Part shown: positions 34,123 to 44,134 of the stretch, piece by piece
Position numbering within the stretch: position 1 is the first letter of the stretch
How the letters are laid out: every line of letters starts with the position of its first letter
Source: Larix kaempferi
Taxonomy: Eukaryota; Streptophyta; Pinopsida; Pinales; Pinaceae
Length of the DNA stretch: 64,000 nt
Assembly (NCBI GenBank): GCA_027924585.1
Contig: BSBM01000386.1
Coordinates: 4,488,001-4,552,000, forward strand
Direction: 5' to 3'
Made by a program: the position numbers and the translations under genes
Notes under the pieces: generated by a model
The model's input: the letters and a program-made list of their open reading frames with translations, nothing else
Databases searched by the model: none
Told to the model about the DNA's origin: nothing

Positions 34123-37100
34123 TTAATGACCTGCCCCCATGCTATGTGCATGGGGTTTGTGATTGTGGATCACATGTGTGTTGGTTTGAACGGTGGGCTC
34201 ATTGAGGTGTTGAGATAGAGATGATGGGGAAGGTTCAAAATGATTGATCATGCCCCCTATCCCGGGGTCGAGGTAATCTATTATGCCCCCTAACTCAGAG
34301 GTGTCAATGTGGTGCAGATGTTGTCTCAGGGAGAGATCAATAGGGCATTGAGCAACTGCTGGCGGGGTGTTATACCATGAGGCTGTGGGTCGTGGTGGCA
34401 TACTGAAGTGATGATATGATGATGGGGGATTCCCTTTGTGGGGTGGATGCCCCCAGTATCGCTGACGAGGATCACGATGATGATGAGTAGGCAAGGTTTT
34501 GGGCCTGCCCCCATGTTGTGTACATGTGGTTTCCTGGTCGATTTGAAAGGGTTGAACCTGTGTGTCAAAGGGATCAATGGAAGGGGCCGACCGGACAGAG
34601 TGGTATCCAGTGGAGATCGTATAAATGGCGGGGTCAAGGCCAGGCATTTCGGTATCTGACCAAGTAAAGACATCAGTGAATTCTTGGAAGAGTTGTTGGT
34701 ATTCTCCGATCTCATGCTCACTGTGGGAGGTTCCTAATGTGATGGTATGAAGGGCACCAAGTGGGTCAGAGATGTCAATGTGGATGACGGGAGAAATATC
34801 GGCCATGGGATCCGTTAACCAGTCGATTTTAGTAGGAAGGAAATCCTTGGACTCAACCGCGGATTGGGTAGCGGTGGTGGATGAAGTCTCTTCCAGGAGG
34901 AAGTATGGACGATGGTGCATGTCTTCCCCGGGATAATCAAAGGTAGTAGGAGTCTCGAGAACCTCTTCATCATTGCGGGACCTTTGAGTGGTCAAATCGA
35001 GTGATGAGGTAGTGGTAGTCGAAGAGATCATGTAGATGGTGTTAATCTCTCCGGATGAGGATGATGCGGGAGGGTAGATCTCCTCGATAGTAGAGGGTGC
35101 CGTCTCTAGGTCCAAATTGTTCATCTCGTAGAGAGCTGCTCTGTAGTCTGGGATGTCAGGACAGTTATGCGAGTAGTGGCCATAAATACCGCATATCGCA
35201 CATGGGTGGTTGGTACGCAGTGATTTATCACGAGGCATAGGGTTTGGATCTAGTTTGACCACCGGGATGTTGGGGTCGTCGTCCAACATTTGCATGTGTT
35301 CCTGCAATGCAGGTAACTGTGGGCACTGATGGGTTGGATGGCCTAACTCATCACACAGCGAGCATTTTGGAGGAGCACGAAATATGGGGGGAGGTTTAAC
35401 TGCCTTGGGTGGGGGAACCGCAGTGTATGGTTGTGGGCCTCTGCCCCCAGTGGGCCTGACGAATGGAGGGGGATTCGTCGACGACGAAGGAGTCGTGATA
35501 CCGGGAGGTGGTTGGGTAGAAGTAACAATGGGTTGCACCGGTTGTAGGATGACATTTGGTGTCGGTGGAGGAACGGGAGGCGTAATATACCACACGGGTA
35601 ATCCCAATGTTAGCCCGGGTAGGCTAAGGGTAGCCATAACCGGGGCGCTTACTACACCCGAAGGAGGAAATAGGAAGGGGATGGTGTGGATGGGTGTAAC
35701 ACCAATGTGACTGGGGATCAATGGTGGTTGACCGCCGGGTGTTTGCGTATTCTGCGAAACAGTACAGAGGTTTGCGACTTGGGTCTCCGGTGACAGTGGT
35801 GGAATGGCCTGGAATGTAGAGGTCATTGGTGTATCCGAATACAGTCCGGGTGCCACAGAAGACACAAAGGAGGTAACAGCACTAGAAGCGGGTTGTTCAA
35901 TCATGGGGAGAACATTCTCCGGTGCTGCAGGGGCGTTGGGTGGTGGCTGAGGAGCCGCCTTCCCTTGACGATGGGCGTCATTTGTCCATAGTTGTCGAGC
36001 TCGCTCGAGATGTGGGCAAGCGTGGGTATAGTGTCCATAGACACCGCAAATGGAACAAGGATGGTTTGTCCGTAAATTAGCATTTTTAGGTTGCTTAGGT
36101 GGCCGATCAGGATTCTGATGAGCGGGCGCCGCGTTATTGTTTTGCGGGGGCTGGGTAGGCTGTGGAGCTTGGTTGCGGTTTTGATTGTTTCCACGGTTGC
36201 GTCCTCTTCCGCGGTTGGGTTGTCCACCCTGGTTGCGTTGGTTATTTTGATATTGGGGCTGCTGTTGTTGTGCGTACACATGCCCTTGAGCATTGGGGGG
36301 ATTCTGAGGAGCCGCAGGTGCGGGAGCAGGTTGCGGTGGATAGTATGCAGGTGGAGCTGGAGGTGGTCCAGTTGCCTGTTGGGGTTGTTGGTACCCCTGC
36401 GCTGGTGGAGGTGTGAGGTTAGCCGGTGCAACCGGTTGTGGGTAATGCATGGGGTTTTGTACCGTAGGTTGAGCATAGTATGTAGGAGGTACATATGCTG
36501 ATGGCGCTTGGCCATAACAATGTTGTAGACAAGAGGGTCCATGAACATGATGGGTCTGGTTTATTGGAGCATAAGAAGTTGTCGCTCCGGAACTGGATGT
36601 AGCCCTAGAAAGGTCTGGGGCGGGCATGGTGCTCACCATACTGAAAGGTTTTGCTTGCGGTGTAATTTGGCCAATAATGCCATCAGCGGCATGTGATGCC
36701 CCCGGTGTGTCACCGCGTGCAGAGTCGCCTCGTGGGGCGTCAGGTATGATGGTGTATAGGTATCCTGACTGGGCATAGATAAGGTCAAACTGTTGGGCCT
36801 TCAGGATGGCCTCCTCTTCCGACTGGGGTCTTTCAGAAGCTACATCCTTCGCAATGAGGGGAAGGAGGGATTTAAGGAACCAGTCTAAAAAGATTCGGTC
36901 GTCTAATTTGATCTTGCATAGGCTTCGGCGCCGACGCCAATCATGGATATGGTCAGTGATGTGCGTGGCCGTGTTCTGTCTGCAAGACAGTAGGATTTCG
37001 ACGCCCGCATCATAGCGGACTGGTAGCTGAAAGAACTGCAGGAAGGTCGAGGCAAGGGAGGTAAATGTGGAATGCGTCCCATGGGGTTGCTCGATATACC

Positions 37101-37890
37101 ATTTGGCTGTAGAGCCAGTGAAGGTGCGCTGTAATAAACGGAGGCGGACTGAGTCGTCCACTATGGAGTTGGAGGAACACCATAAATGGAAGGACATGAT
37201 GTGGTTCTGGGGGTCTTCTCCGGCCTTTCCCTCAAACTTAGGGATGTCAGAGGGAAGCTTAGTGGGCATATGGGGCCAAGCAGGATCATGCCTAATGGGG
37301 TCATTCGTAAGCCTAGCTAAATCTGGCAAGTTGAGACTTGCCATGTATGGTAGACTAGCGGATGTGGTGATTGGAACCGGGATTGGTCTAGCCATTGTGG
37401 TATGGTGTAGGGGTCCAGTAGCTCCTATAGGTATGCTAGGTATGGCGGGTATGTGCCCTCCAACAGGTGTGGCCTGATATGGGTTAGTACTCCCAAGTGC
37501 AACTTGGGTTACACTTGGGTTAGGAATCGCACTAGGGATTCCTGGTATATTACTACCGAGTGCAACGTGGGTTACACTTGGGTTAGGAATCGCACTAGGG
37601 ATTCCTGGGATAGCATTCCCAAGTGCAACAGGAGTGACACTTGGGTTAGGAATCGTACTAGGGATTCCTGGGATAGGGTTTGTGGAAACCGAAGGGGGTA
37701 TGACCCCCATGTTGGGCATGCCCATGACAGGTTGTGGTCCTGTGCTAGGCATTCCTAAATGTGGAGTGTTACCCATATTGGGCATACCCAAGGGGGTGGG
37801 TGTTGTCATGGATGGTATCCCCGCAGAAAGGTCTGCGGATGTCTGACCTATGGTTAATGTAAATTGTGGATCTTCTGGTGTTCCAGACAT
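34123..37890 (-). CDS. Gag polyprotein of element D with a short pol stub
   Basis: An intact minus-strand frame of about 1255 codons from the ATG at 37888-37890. The frame is open further up to about 38146 but has no other ATG. The N-terminus is Pro/Gly-rich with three 21-residue repeats (IPGIPSAIPNPSVT). Next comes a Gag domain (near residues 210-400: PKFEGKAGEDPQNHI, RTFTGSTAKWYIEQ, WFLKSLLPLIAKDV), a long Pro/Gln/Asn/Gly linker, and three zinc knuckles: CSICGVYGHYTHAC, CSLCDELGHPTHQC and CAICGIYGHYSHNC. The end holds EYQQLFQEFTDVFTWSDTEM, the segment that precedes reverse transcriptase in gypsy Pol, and then unrelated His/Pro-rich sequence. There is no D-S/T-G protease loop. It likely packages its own RNA and borrows enzymes. 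Confidence 0.88.
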   Translation of the reverse strand: MSGTPEDPQFTLTIGQTSADLSAGIPSMTTPTPLGMPNMGNTPHLGMPSTGPQPVMGMPNMGVIPPSVSTNPIPGIPSTIPNPSVTPVALGNAIPGIPSAIPNPSVTHVALGSNIPGIPSAIPNPSVTQVALGSTNPYQATPVGGHIPAIPSIPIGATGPLHHTTMARPIPVPITTSASLPYMASLNLPDLARLTNDPIRHDPAWPHMPTKLPSDIPKFEGKAGEDPQNHIMSFHLWCSSNSIVDDSVRLRLLQRTFTGSTAKWYIEQPHGTHSTFTSLASTFLQFFQLPVRYDAGVEILLSCRQNTATHITDHIHDWRRRRSLCKIKLDDRIFLDWFLKSLLPLIAKDVASERPQSEEEAILKAQQFDLIYAQSGYLYTIIPDAPRGDSARGDTPGASHAADGIIGQITPQAKPFSMVSTMPAPDLSRATSSSGATTSYAPINQTHHVHGPSCLQHCYGQAPSAYVPPTYYAQPTVQNPMHYPQPVAPANLTPPPAQGYQQPQQATGPPPAPPAYYPPQPAPAPAAPQNPPNAQGHVYAQQQQPQYQNNQRNQGGQPNRGRGRNRGNNQNRNQAPQPTQPPQNNNAAPAHQNPDRPPKQPKNANLRTNHPCSICGVYGHYTHACPHLERARQLWTNDAHRQGKAAPQPPPNAPAAPENVLPMIEQPASSAVTSFVSSVAPGLYSDTPMTSTFQAIPPLSPETQVANLCTVSQNTQTPGGQPPLIPSHIGVTPIHTIPFLFPPSGVVSAPVMATLSLPGLTLGLPVWYITPPVPPPTPNVILQPVQPIVTSTQPPPGITTPSSSTNPPPFVRPTGGRGPQPYTAVPPPKAVKPPPIFRAPPKCSLCDELGHPTHQCPQLPALQEHMQMLDDDPNIPVVKLDPNPMPRDKSLRTNHPCAICGIYGHYSHNCPDIPDYRAALYEMNNLDLETAPSTIEEIYPPASSSSGEINTIYMISSTTTTSSLDLTTQRSRNDEEVLETPTTFDYPGEDMHHRPYFLLEETSSTTATQSAVESKDFLPTKIDWLTDPMADISPVIHIDISDPLGALHTITLGTSHSEHEIGEYQQLFQEFTDVFTWSDTEMPGLDPAIYTISTGYHSVRSAPSIDPFDTQVQPFQIDQETTCTQHGGRPKTLPTHHHRDPRQRYWGHPPHKGNPPSSYHHFSMPPRPTASWYNTPPAVAQCPIDLSLRQHLHHIDTSELGGIIDYLDPGIGGMINHFEPSPSSLSQHLNEPTVQTNTHVIHNHKPHAHSMGAGH
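37487..37680. repeat. 63-bp tandem repeats inside the element D gag
   Basis: Three units of 63 bp (21 codons) with GGGATTCCTGG and ACTTGGGTTAGGAATCG, encoding PGIPSAIPNPSVT and VALG segments. The frame is preserved through all units. Confidence 0.85.
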
Positions 37891-39977
37891 AATTGTGGTA
37901 GGTGGTAACTCTGTGGGGTTTTCGGATTCTACCTCCAAATCAAAGGTGAAGTGGGGTATGTCAGAATCGGATGACCGTCTAGATGATCGACGATGTGTCG
38001 AATCAAGGGATAATGCTCTGCGTCCGTGACGTGGAGAGCCAAGTGGACTAAACTCTGGGAGTTCGCCCTGTAGACGACGAGAACGTCTAGAATTCTCAAT
38101 GGTGAGAATATGGTTTTTATGTAAAAATTGTTTTAAGTATCAGGTGGTGATATATATGTAAAAGACTCAAAACCCTAATGCAACCAAGGGTGCAAAAAGG
38201 GGAGTGAAAAAGGAAGGCTCACAGGCCAAAAAATCAATCCTCAAAAAATGCACTTATTCTAGCAGCTGTGCTACAATAAGTGGAGGAATGCAACAACCGG
38301 TCAGAATACCAACATGCAAGCGGCTCCTAGAAAAAATAGGTGTAACTAGACTCAAAAGGTGGTAAAGATCATGCAAACACCTAATCTAAAAGTATTGTGA
38401 CTCAAACAGACGATATCCCCTGCAAGGTGATGAAATCCAAGTCAGACAATATGAATGTAGAGACAACGGCTAGATATCCCCCTACCGGGAGGGACACCGG
38501 GTAATCAATCCTAAAAAGACAGGCTACTAGGATACTCCGTTCATGACGCGTCGAGAAAAGGTAAATCTGCCGTTTGGTCCTTTGATCGCAATATCCCAAT
38601 ACAGGGATATCCCGAGAACTGCGAATGGTAGCCCTTCGGTTACTGAATGGGTTTCGGTATCCCACTCAGGCTTCCGGAACCATCCTCGCGACTTCAACCC
38701 TCCTAGGGGAGAGGCCTTCCCACAAACCGGTTGTGACCGCGCCAAAAAGTACTAAGAGATTTTAGCTCCCTAATTGGACAACTTCTATGTCTCAGATGTA
38801 TGAACTGAGGGGTGTTATTGGAACACCTATCCCCCCAATACTACCTAGCTACAAGAATTCTTTTTGTGTTCCCCAAGTGGGGTTAAGAGTGTGTTCAAAT
38901 TAGGGTAAGTTTTAAGTCTTAGTTCAATTAAGTGATCGTGTGAGTGCACGTGAGGTGTTGTAAACTGAACTTGAAAAAATTAAATGCTTTAAGGGAAATT
39001 TTTCAAAAAATAAAGGACTTTTCGAAAAATAATAAGCAAATATTTAAGATTTTTTTCACTAAAAGAAATTAATTTGCTTTTTCAAAAATAATTCAAAAAA
39101 TAATGGATTTTTTGGATTTATGAAAGCAAATAATAAACTTCTAAAAGAAATAAATGGATTTCTTCGTTTCAATAAAATTTGCTAAGGGCAAGATTCTAAA
39201 GAAGTAAACAAGAAAAAATTTGAATCTAGATAAAGAATGCAAAATGAATCTTTCTTTCACTTTCTTGAAAATTTTTAAAAAGATTTCTATGTATGCACTT
39301 TTAAATAGTAAAAAAAAAATTTTCTAAATCTGGAAAATATGCAGAATTTGATACTGTAAAAAATGTGCTATGGGCAGAGAGTACAGTAAAAAATATTTTT
39401 CAAAATCGGGATGGCCGAATGAAAAAATTCAGCCGCGCGGGTTTTGGACGAACAGCCGCGATGGGCCGCGCGGGTTTTGGCCGAACAGTCGCGATGGACC
39501 GCGCGGGTTTTGGACGCACAGTCGCGATGGACCGCGCAGGTTTTGGGCGCACAGTCGCGATGGACCGCGCAGGTTTTGGGCGCACAGTCGCGATGGACCG
39601 CGCAGGTTTTGGGCGCACAGTCGCGATGGACAGCGCGGAAAAAGGCCGCGAAGCCGCGGTGTGCAGCGCGGAAAAACACAGAAAAGTCGCGATGGACCGC
39701 GCGACTGTCTGGAAAAAGGGCGCGATGGACCGCGCGGAAAAATGCAGAAAAGTCGCGATGGACCGCGCGACTGTCTGGAAAAAAGCCGCGAGGCGGAAGC
39801 CGTGCACGGAAAACGAGAAACGAACTCGAAAATTTAAAATTTAGGGCTGTTTTTTGGGGCCAAATCTCAGAACAGCAATGGATCTGCTGTCTAAGATGGC
39901 AGATCTATGGATCTAATGGTTAAAAACTCATAAAAACTAAGATTTAATGGCAAAGCTAGAGATCTAAAGTTCAAACC
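37891..39977 (-). other. Long leader of gypsy element D
   Basis: About 2 kb between the Gag ATG and the priming site. The last 255 bp before the ATG are in frame with Gag and encode Arg/Ser-rich sequence (RRSSRRSSDSD) without an ATG; the upstream limit is a TGA near 38146. The middle (38900-39360) is very A-rich. The upstream part carries the 33-bp array. No upstream ORF with a recognisable domain was found. Confidence 0.6.
39435..39797. repeat. 33-bp CpG-rich tandem array, eleven units, in the leader of D
   Basis: Eleven consecutive 33-bp units, each starting GCGCG and most ending TCGCGATGGACC. Three unit types occur: GCGCGGGTTTTGG or GCGCAGGTTTTGG (first six), GCGCGGAAAAA, and GCGCGACTGTCTGG. 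The last four units alternate to form a 66-bp dimer repeated twice. Since 33 is a multiple of three and the units lack stops, five of the six frames are open. No protein is implied. The GC- and CpG-rich block stands in A-rich surroundings. Confidence 0.9.
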
Positions 39978-39996
39978 AAAGCGGAGTCGCCAAAAC
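39978..39996 (-). other. Primer-binding site of gypsy element D
   Basis: The minus strand reads GTTTTGGCGACTCCGCTTT directly after the LTR. The TGGCGACTCCGC core is the priming site typical of Tat/Ogre-type plant elements and is generally assigned to an arginine tRNA. Confidence 0.8.
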
Positions 39997-40720
39997 TGTT
40001 GGCTCGGTTTTGCAACCAAGCTTAGTGCTATGGGCACCTACTAACTAGTAGTAGCAGTTTCAATAGAAATAAAAGCAATAAACTAAATAAACAATACTTT
40101 TCATGGATCTAAACAAGAATCTAAGCAAATAATGTAAATATTTCAAAATCAAGAACAAGAAACATAAGAAATAAATTTTGTATTGAAAAGTGGGGGGCAA
40201 GCAAGTGCTTGCGATATTACCTCCAATGGTGAAGGTTGATGTTGAGCAACTCCCAAGATGAGTAGCTCCAAACTCCAATAGGTCTCTTTCTCCAAGGTTG
40301 CTTCAATGGCTAAAAGTGCTCATGGGAGATTTCAGCAGCATAAGGATGAGATAATGGAAGGATGTGAAATGAGGAGCCCCTACCACCTTTTTATAGGTTT
40401 TGGTGGTGAGGAATACCATTTGTGGTTTTGTGGAAACCAATGGTATTGACCAACATAGTTTAGGTATTTTTCCCTCCTTTTTCCTTTTTTGAATAAAAAT
40501 AATATTTTAATTCCCTTTTTAATATTTTTGGGAATTTGGACCCTTTTTGAGGGTTTTTTATGATTTTCTTGGAAAAATAATCTTTTTTAATGGAAAAAGG
40601 GGTGTACCAAGGTCTTTTGGTGACCTTTTGTTGGTTTCAGAGGCTCAGATGGTGGAAAAGTGGACAAATGGGTCATGTGAGTAAGGAAATGAGCTAGTGA
40701 GCACTTTTTAGGTGTTAACA
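39997..40720 (-). repeat. 5' LTR of gypsy element D
   Basis: 724 bp, with a TATAAAAA box on the minus strand at 40388-40395. GGTGG follows at 40721. Confidence 0.95.
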
Positions 40721-40725
40721 GGTGG

Positions 40726-40864
40726 TCTAATAACCCATCAAGTATAAGTTACGACACTTACAATATAAATGACGACACTTCCTTATAGAGGAATAATACC
40801 ATCTCTATAGGAATACAATATACATATATGTGAAATACATTCCGAAGTTACATATACATCAACA
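40726..40864 (-). repeat. 5' LTR of copia element C, outer part
   Basis: The remaining 139 bp of the LTR, ending ATCAACA and followed by the AGCTA duplication. 454 plus 139 equals the 593 bp of the partner LTR. Confidence 0.93.
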
Positions 40865-40869
40865 AGCTA

Positions 40870-42091
40870 TACTACTCTACTCTATGATTAAACAATGGGA
40901 AAAGAATAACAATATTATTCTAGGAAATAGAACTAAATCAAACCAAAACTACTTTGATGGAATTGGAAACTACTTGACTTAAAAAAAAACTATAAACTAC
41001 TTAGTGAATTCAACAACTATTCTTGCATTCAATTAATACTTCAAGACTATACTAAAGTATCTAATTCCATTCTCCTTAGTGTTGTACGTCAAATGTGATA
41101 GGAACTGGGTTGAATGTATCGTAATGAATTTTGAATGTAATAGAAAAACAAAATGGAAGTAAATCTAACCTAATTTCTATAAAGAGATGCAAAATACAAA
41201 GAGACCAATTACAATTAACTTTAAACATTATGATTTATCTTCTATCCATAAGCGAAATGATATAAAACTAATGAAATCTAGAAGCAAGTAGAAAACTTAA
41301 GATATTTATTTGGATTGAATTTGATTTGGAAGCAAGTAGAAAACTTGATAAAGATATTTATTTATGAACCAAACTCTATTTCATGAACATCTTCATTATC
41401 TGAGTGAATGGGAAAACTAATCCTATGCTTAACGAAGAAATGATCAAAGTTAAGATATCTTGGAGAATGAAATTATTAACTCTAATCCAAAATAAATCTT
41501 AAGAACATATAATAAACTACACTAAGAATGAAATTAATAAACTCTAGAACAGTAACATATTGACAAATCAAAGATGAAAGACATAACTTGAAAGACAGTT
41601 GAAACAAGGTTAAGGAAGATGAAATGGAAACTAAGAATGATGACAAAACTTAATTAAAACTCTATGCAGTGGAAAACAAGATCTTAATTACATCTAAGGC
41701 TGCTAATTAAAAGCAAGAAATATTACAATTACAAATCCTAAGAAACTGGATTCTAAGTAAGCATAAAAACAATGGAGAAAGTATTGAGGTCTGGATGACG
41801 ATCCTGATGACTGTCCGGATGACAGTTTGGATGGAAGAAAACGATTTAAACTAAATAAATAAGAAGATTGGATGATCTTAACTACCAGCTAGCTGATGCA
41901 TATGATCCTACAGTGCAAAGAAGTCAGTGAGAAGACTATTGAGAAATCAAGATAGAAAGAAGTAACCTATTCTAATCATTATTTAAAGAAATAAACTATT
42001 TCTATGGCCTAATCAGACAAAATTGAGAGATGAATAAAACTAACCTATAGCTATAGAAAAGAAACTAACAGAACTAATTCTAATTGCAAAC
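40870..42091. other. A-rich non-coding segment, probably part of the element G LTR
   Basis: No gene. It lies between the right ends of elements C and E. Because E is flanked by CAAAC at 42087-42091 and 61014-61018, this segment was continuous with 61019 onward before E inserted, and with sequence left of 23610 before C inserted. It is strongly A-rich on the plus strand. It likely forms the R/U5 side of the long LTR whose U3 end is at 62246. Confidence 0.45.
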
Positions 42092-43355
42092 TGTTGGTCA
42101 CCCTATATGTCAATTAATTACAACCAATATACAAAATGCTCAATATAAATTGTCAAACCCAGAGAGGTCTTTTATTTCAATGGAAATAAGCACAATCTAT
42201 GCATAAACATCTTTCAGTAGTTGATCAAGTAATTGAAGATAACAATCCTACCTATTTGTTCAGCCAAACTCATTCCATAATAAAACTAATCTAACTCACA
42301 CATCTAGGAAATCAAAGTGCATCTACCTTCCTACAGAAATCGACCTTGCAATTATTTATCGAAGAATATAAATGAACTAGATTACTTTTGCAAGAAGTTA
42401 AATCCTATAATTATCAAACTACAGTATTCAATCTTTACCAAAATGATCCATCTAGGAGCTACTATTACGCAATCACAATCTGACTATTCTAATGAATTAA
42501 TTGAAGATACAACAACAACTAGAAATTAAACATAAGATTGAACTCGAAATTGACAACTATTGGAAATCCTAGAAAGCATAAATGACTGAAAGGAATGGAG
42601 CTGAGCTTAGTTGTCACAGCTATTGAACACACATGCATAATCAAACTAACCTACACAGACGACTGTCACACCACGCAGTTACAACTATTCATATGCAGGA
42701 GATAAACTACAAATAAAGAATGAATTCATAAACTCACTGTTGCAGCTATCAGAAATACACCTAATGCAATTCCACAACACACAATAGGAAATGAATAAAT
42801 CTAACTATCTAACTGAATTGGCAATATCTGTGAGAAGGAGGGCCCTGGCCTTCTAACAGAGATGCCGTGAATCACCACGAATTAAGACACAGAAATGGAA
42901 GTAACTTTGCTCTTCATTAAAAGATGGAAATTCACAGTCTCAATCTCTGTTACAGCCCGTACAACAATTGATGATTAACCAACCCCAGGCATTGAAAAAC
43001 TTCCCATATTTATACATACAAAATGCAGTTCGTGATCCACTAATCTCGAGCAGCAATGAAGATCTATGATCGACATGGTGCTGAGTCACAGCTAACTGTT
43101 AAAGCCGCATTGAATGAGGTTGTTTAATCATGACAGATGTTGTTATGTTGGCGAGCCATAGATCAATGGATTAGCAATCTGGAAGGTGACCTATCTGTCG
43201 CAGCTATACTCTGTTATAGCTCACGTGGAGAGATGCGATGTCCCTTGAAATCACGAGGAATCGAGCTAAACGAGTAACAACTAGCACCACATATGATTGC
43301 TTCCAAGGCATGGTAGCTGATGCACCTGTGCTTTGAGCTTTGACTAAATGAAACC
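42092..43355 (-). repeat. 3' LTR of element E, part left of element F
   Basis: Starts TGTTGGTCACCC and is homologous to 59571-60804. A minus-strand TATAAATA box lies near 43008-43015. It is cut at 43355 by copia element F (duplication AAACC) and resumes at 47925. Confidence 0.92.
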
Positions 43356-44124
43356 TGTGAAAATCCCCACATAATATCCAAAGAGATGATGTAAACCTCA
43401 CAATGAAAGAATTTAGGAATAATAGAAGAAGAGAGAAGCAATAGAACATAGATCCAAAGGAGCTCTGATAGAGGCAGAATAATTACACATGTTACATTAA
43501 TCTGAATAGTAAACTGGTAAATATACAATGCTGAAGATGAGGATTCGAATTCACTAGGTGTAATTCGAATTAGCCTTCATGCACAGATCCATACTCAGTG
43601 GAGAGTCATCAAAACATAACTAGGAGTCCACCTTCTCATCAGTGAAGTCATCAATGCACAAGTAATGGTCGACCGGGAGTCAAACTAAGTCTAACTAAGT
43701 GTGGTTGGTGTAACTGGCACATGGAAGCACTAATGTTGTGAACGAGGTTCAGTGGAGGGCGTAGATGGAGCTAATTGGAGTCAGAATAGGCTATCTAGTT
43801 AGACTGGAGGTCCATCGGAGTGATAAGGTCAGTTAGGAGTCAGTTAATCCTTAAATCAAGGAAAGAACTGAAGATAACTGAACTAAACTAGACTGGTAGG
43901 TGAAGAAAGGCACCCTTCTCATGTAGTAGGTGAAAGGAGGGCGCACTAATCTCTAGGAGAGCTAAAACTAATCTGAAGGAAGCTCTGTGGGCTAGTTTAC
44001 TGAGAGATAGGTGTTGGTACTGATGACTAGGATGCATGCAAACCCTAATTTTGCATGCATGACTGAAAATGAAAATGACAGAAATGCTAGAAGGACTAGG
44101 ATGGAGTATAGGAATATCCTAACA
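43356..44124 (-). repeat. 3' LTR of copia element F
   Basis: 769 bp. On the minus strand it starts TGTTAGGATATTCC. It has a GATGCATGC...TTGCATGCATGAC cluster at about 44030-44065, as in the LTRs of J. Confidence 0.92.
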
Positions 44125-44134
44125 GCCCCCCTTA
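44125..44134 (-). other. Polypurine tract of copia element F
   Basis: The minus strand reads TTAAGGGGGGC before the 3' LTR start TGTTAGG. Confidence 0.8.

Larger units (their letters stand above)
30825..40720 (-). mobile_element. Gypsy element D, full length, very recent, Gag only
   Basis: A complete minus-strand LTR element with a GGTGG duplication (30820-30824 and 40721-40725), inserted in the 5' LTR of copia element C. The LTRs (720 and 724 bp) appear identical except for one 4-bp indel, so the insertion is very recent. Order on the minus strand: 5' LTR, priming site, 2-kb leader with a 33-bp array, a long intact Gag ORF, a 150-bp array, polypurine tract and 3' LTR. No protease, reverse transcriptase, RNase H or integrase domain was found. 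The TGGCGACTCCGC priming site and the 3' tandem repeats are features of the Tat/Ogre branch of plant gypsy elements. Confidence 0.93.
23611..40864 (-). mobile_element. Copia element C, same family as A, 5' LTR split by element D
   Basis: A minus-strand Ty1/copia insertion with a perfect AGCTA duplication (23606-23610 and 40865-40869). Once element D is removed, both LTRs are 593 bp. They differ at about five positions by eye. As in element A, only reverse transcriptase and RNase H coding remains (25937-27356), and the rest (27360-30358) is the same non-coding sequence as in A. Two separate target duplications and one shared defective structure show that the defective form itself has been copied. 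Its 55-bp shorter LTR reflects two rather than three copies of the U3 block with GGTGGTCTAATAACCC. Confidence 0.93.

Noticed and set aside
35384-36548. Open frames of 70-215 codons on either strand over the D gag
   Set aside because: Shadows of the GC-richer Gag reading frame; composition is biased and no motif is present.
39365-39844. Overlapping 100-160-codon open frames on both strands, rich in Arg and Ala
   Set aside because: They are the 33-bp CpG-rich tandem array read in several frames; unit length is a multiple of three and has no stops.
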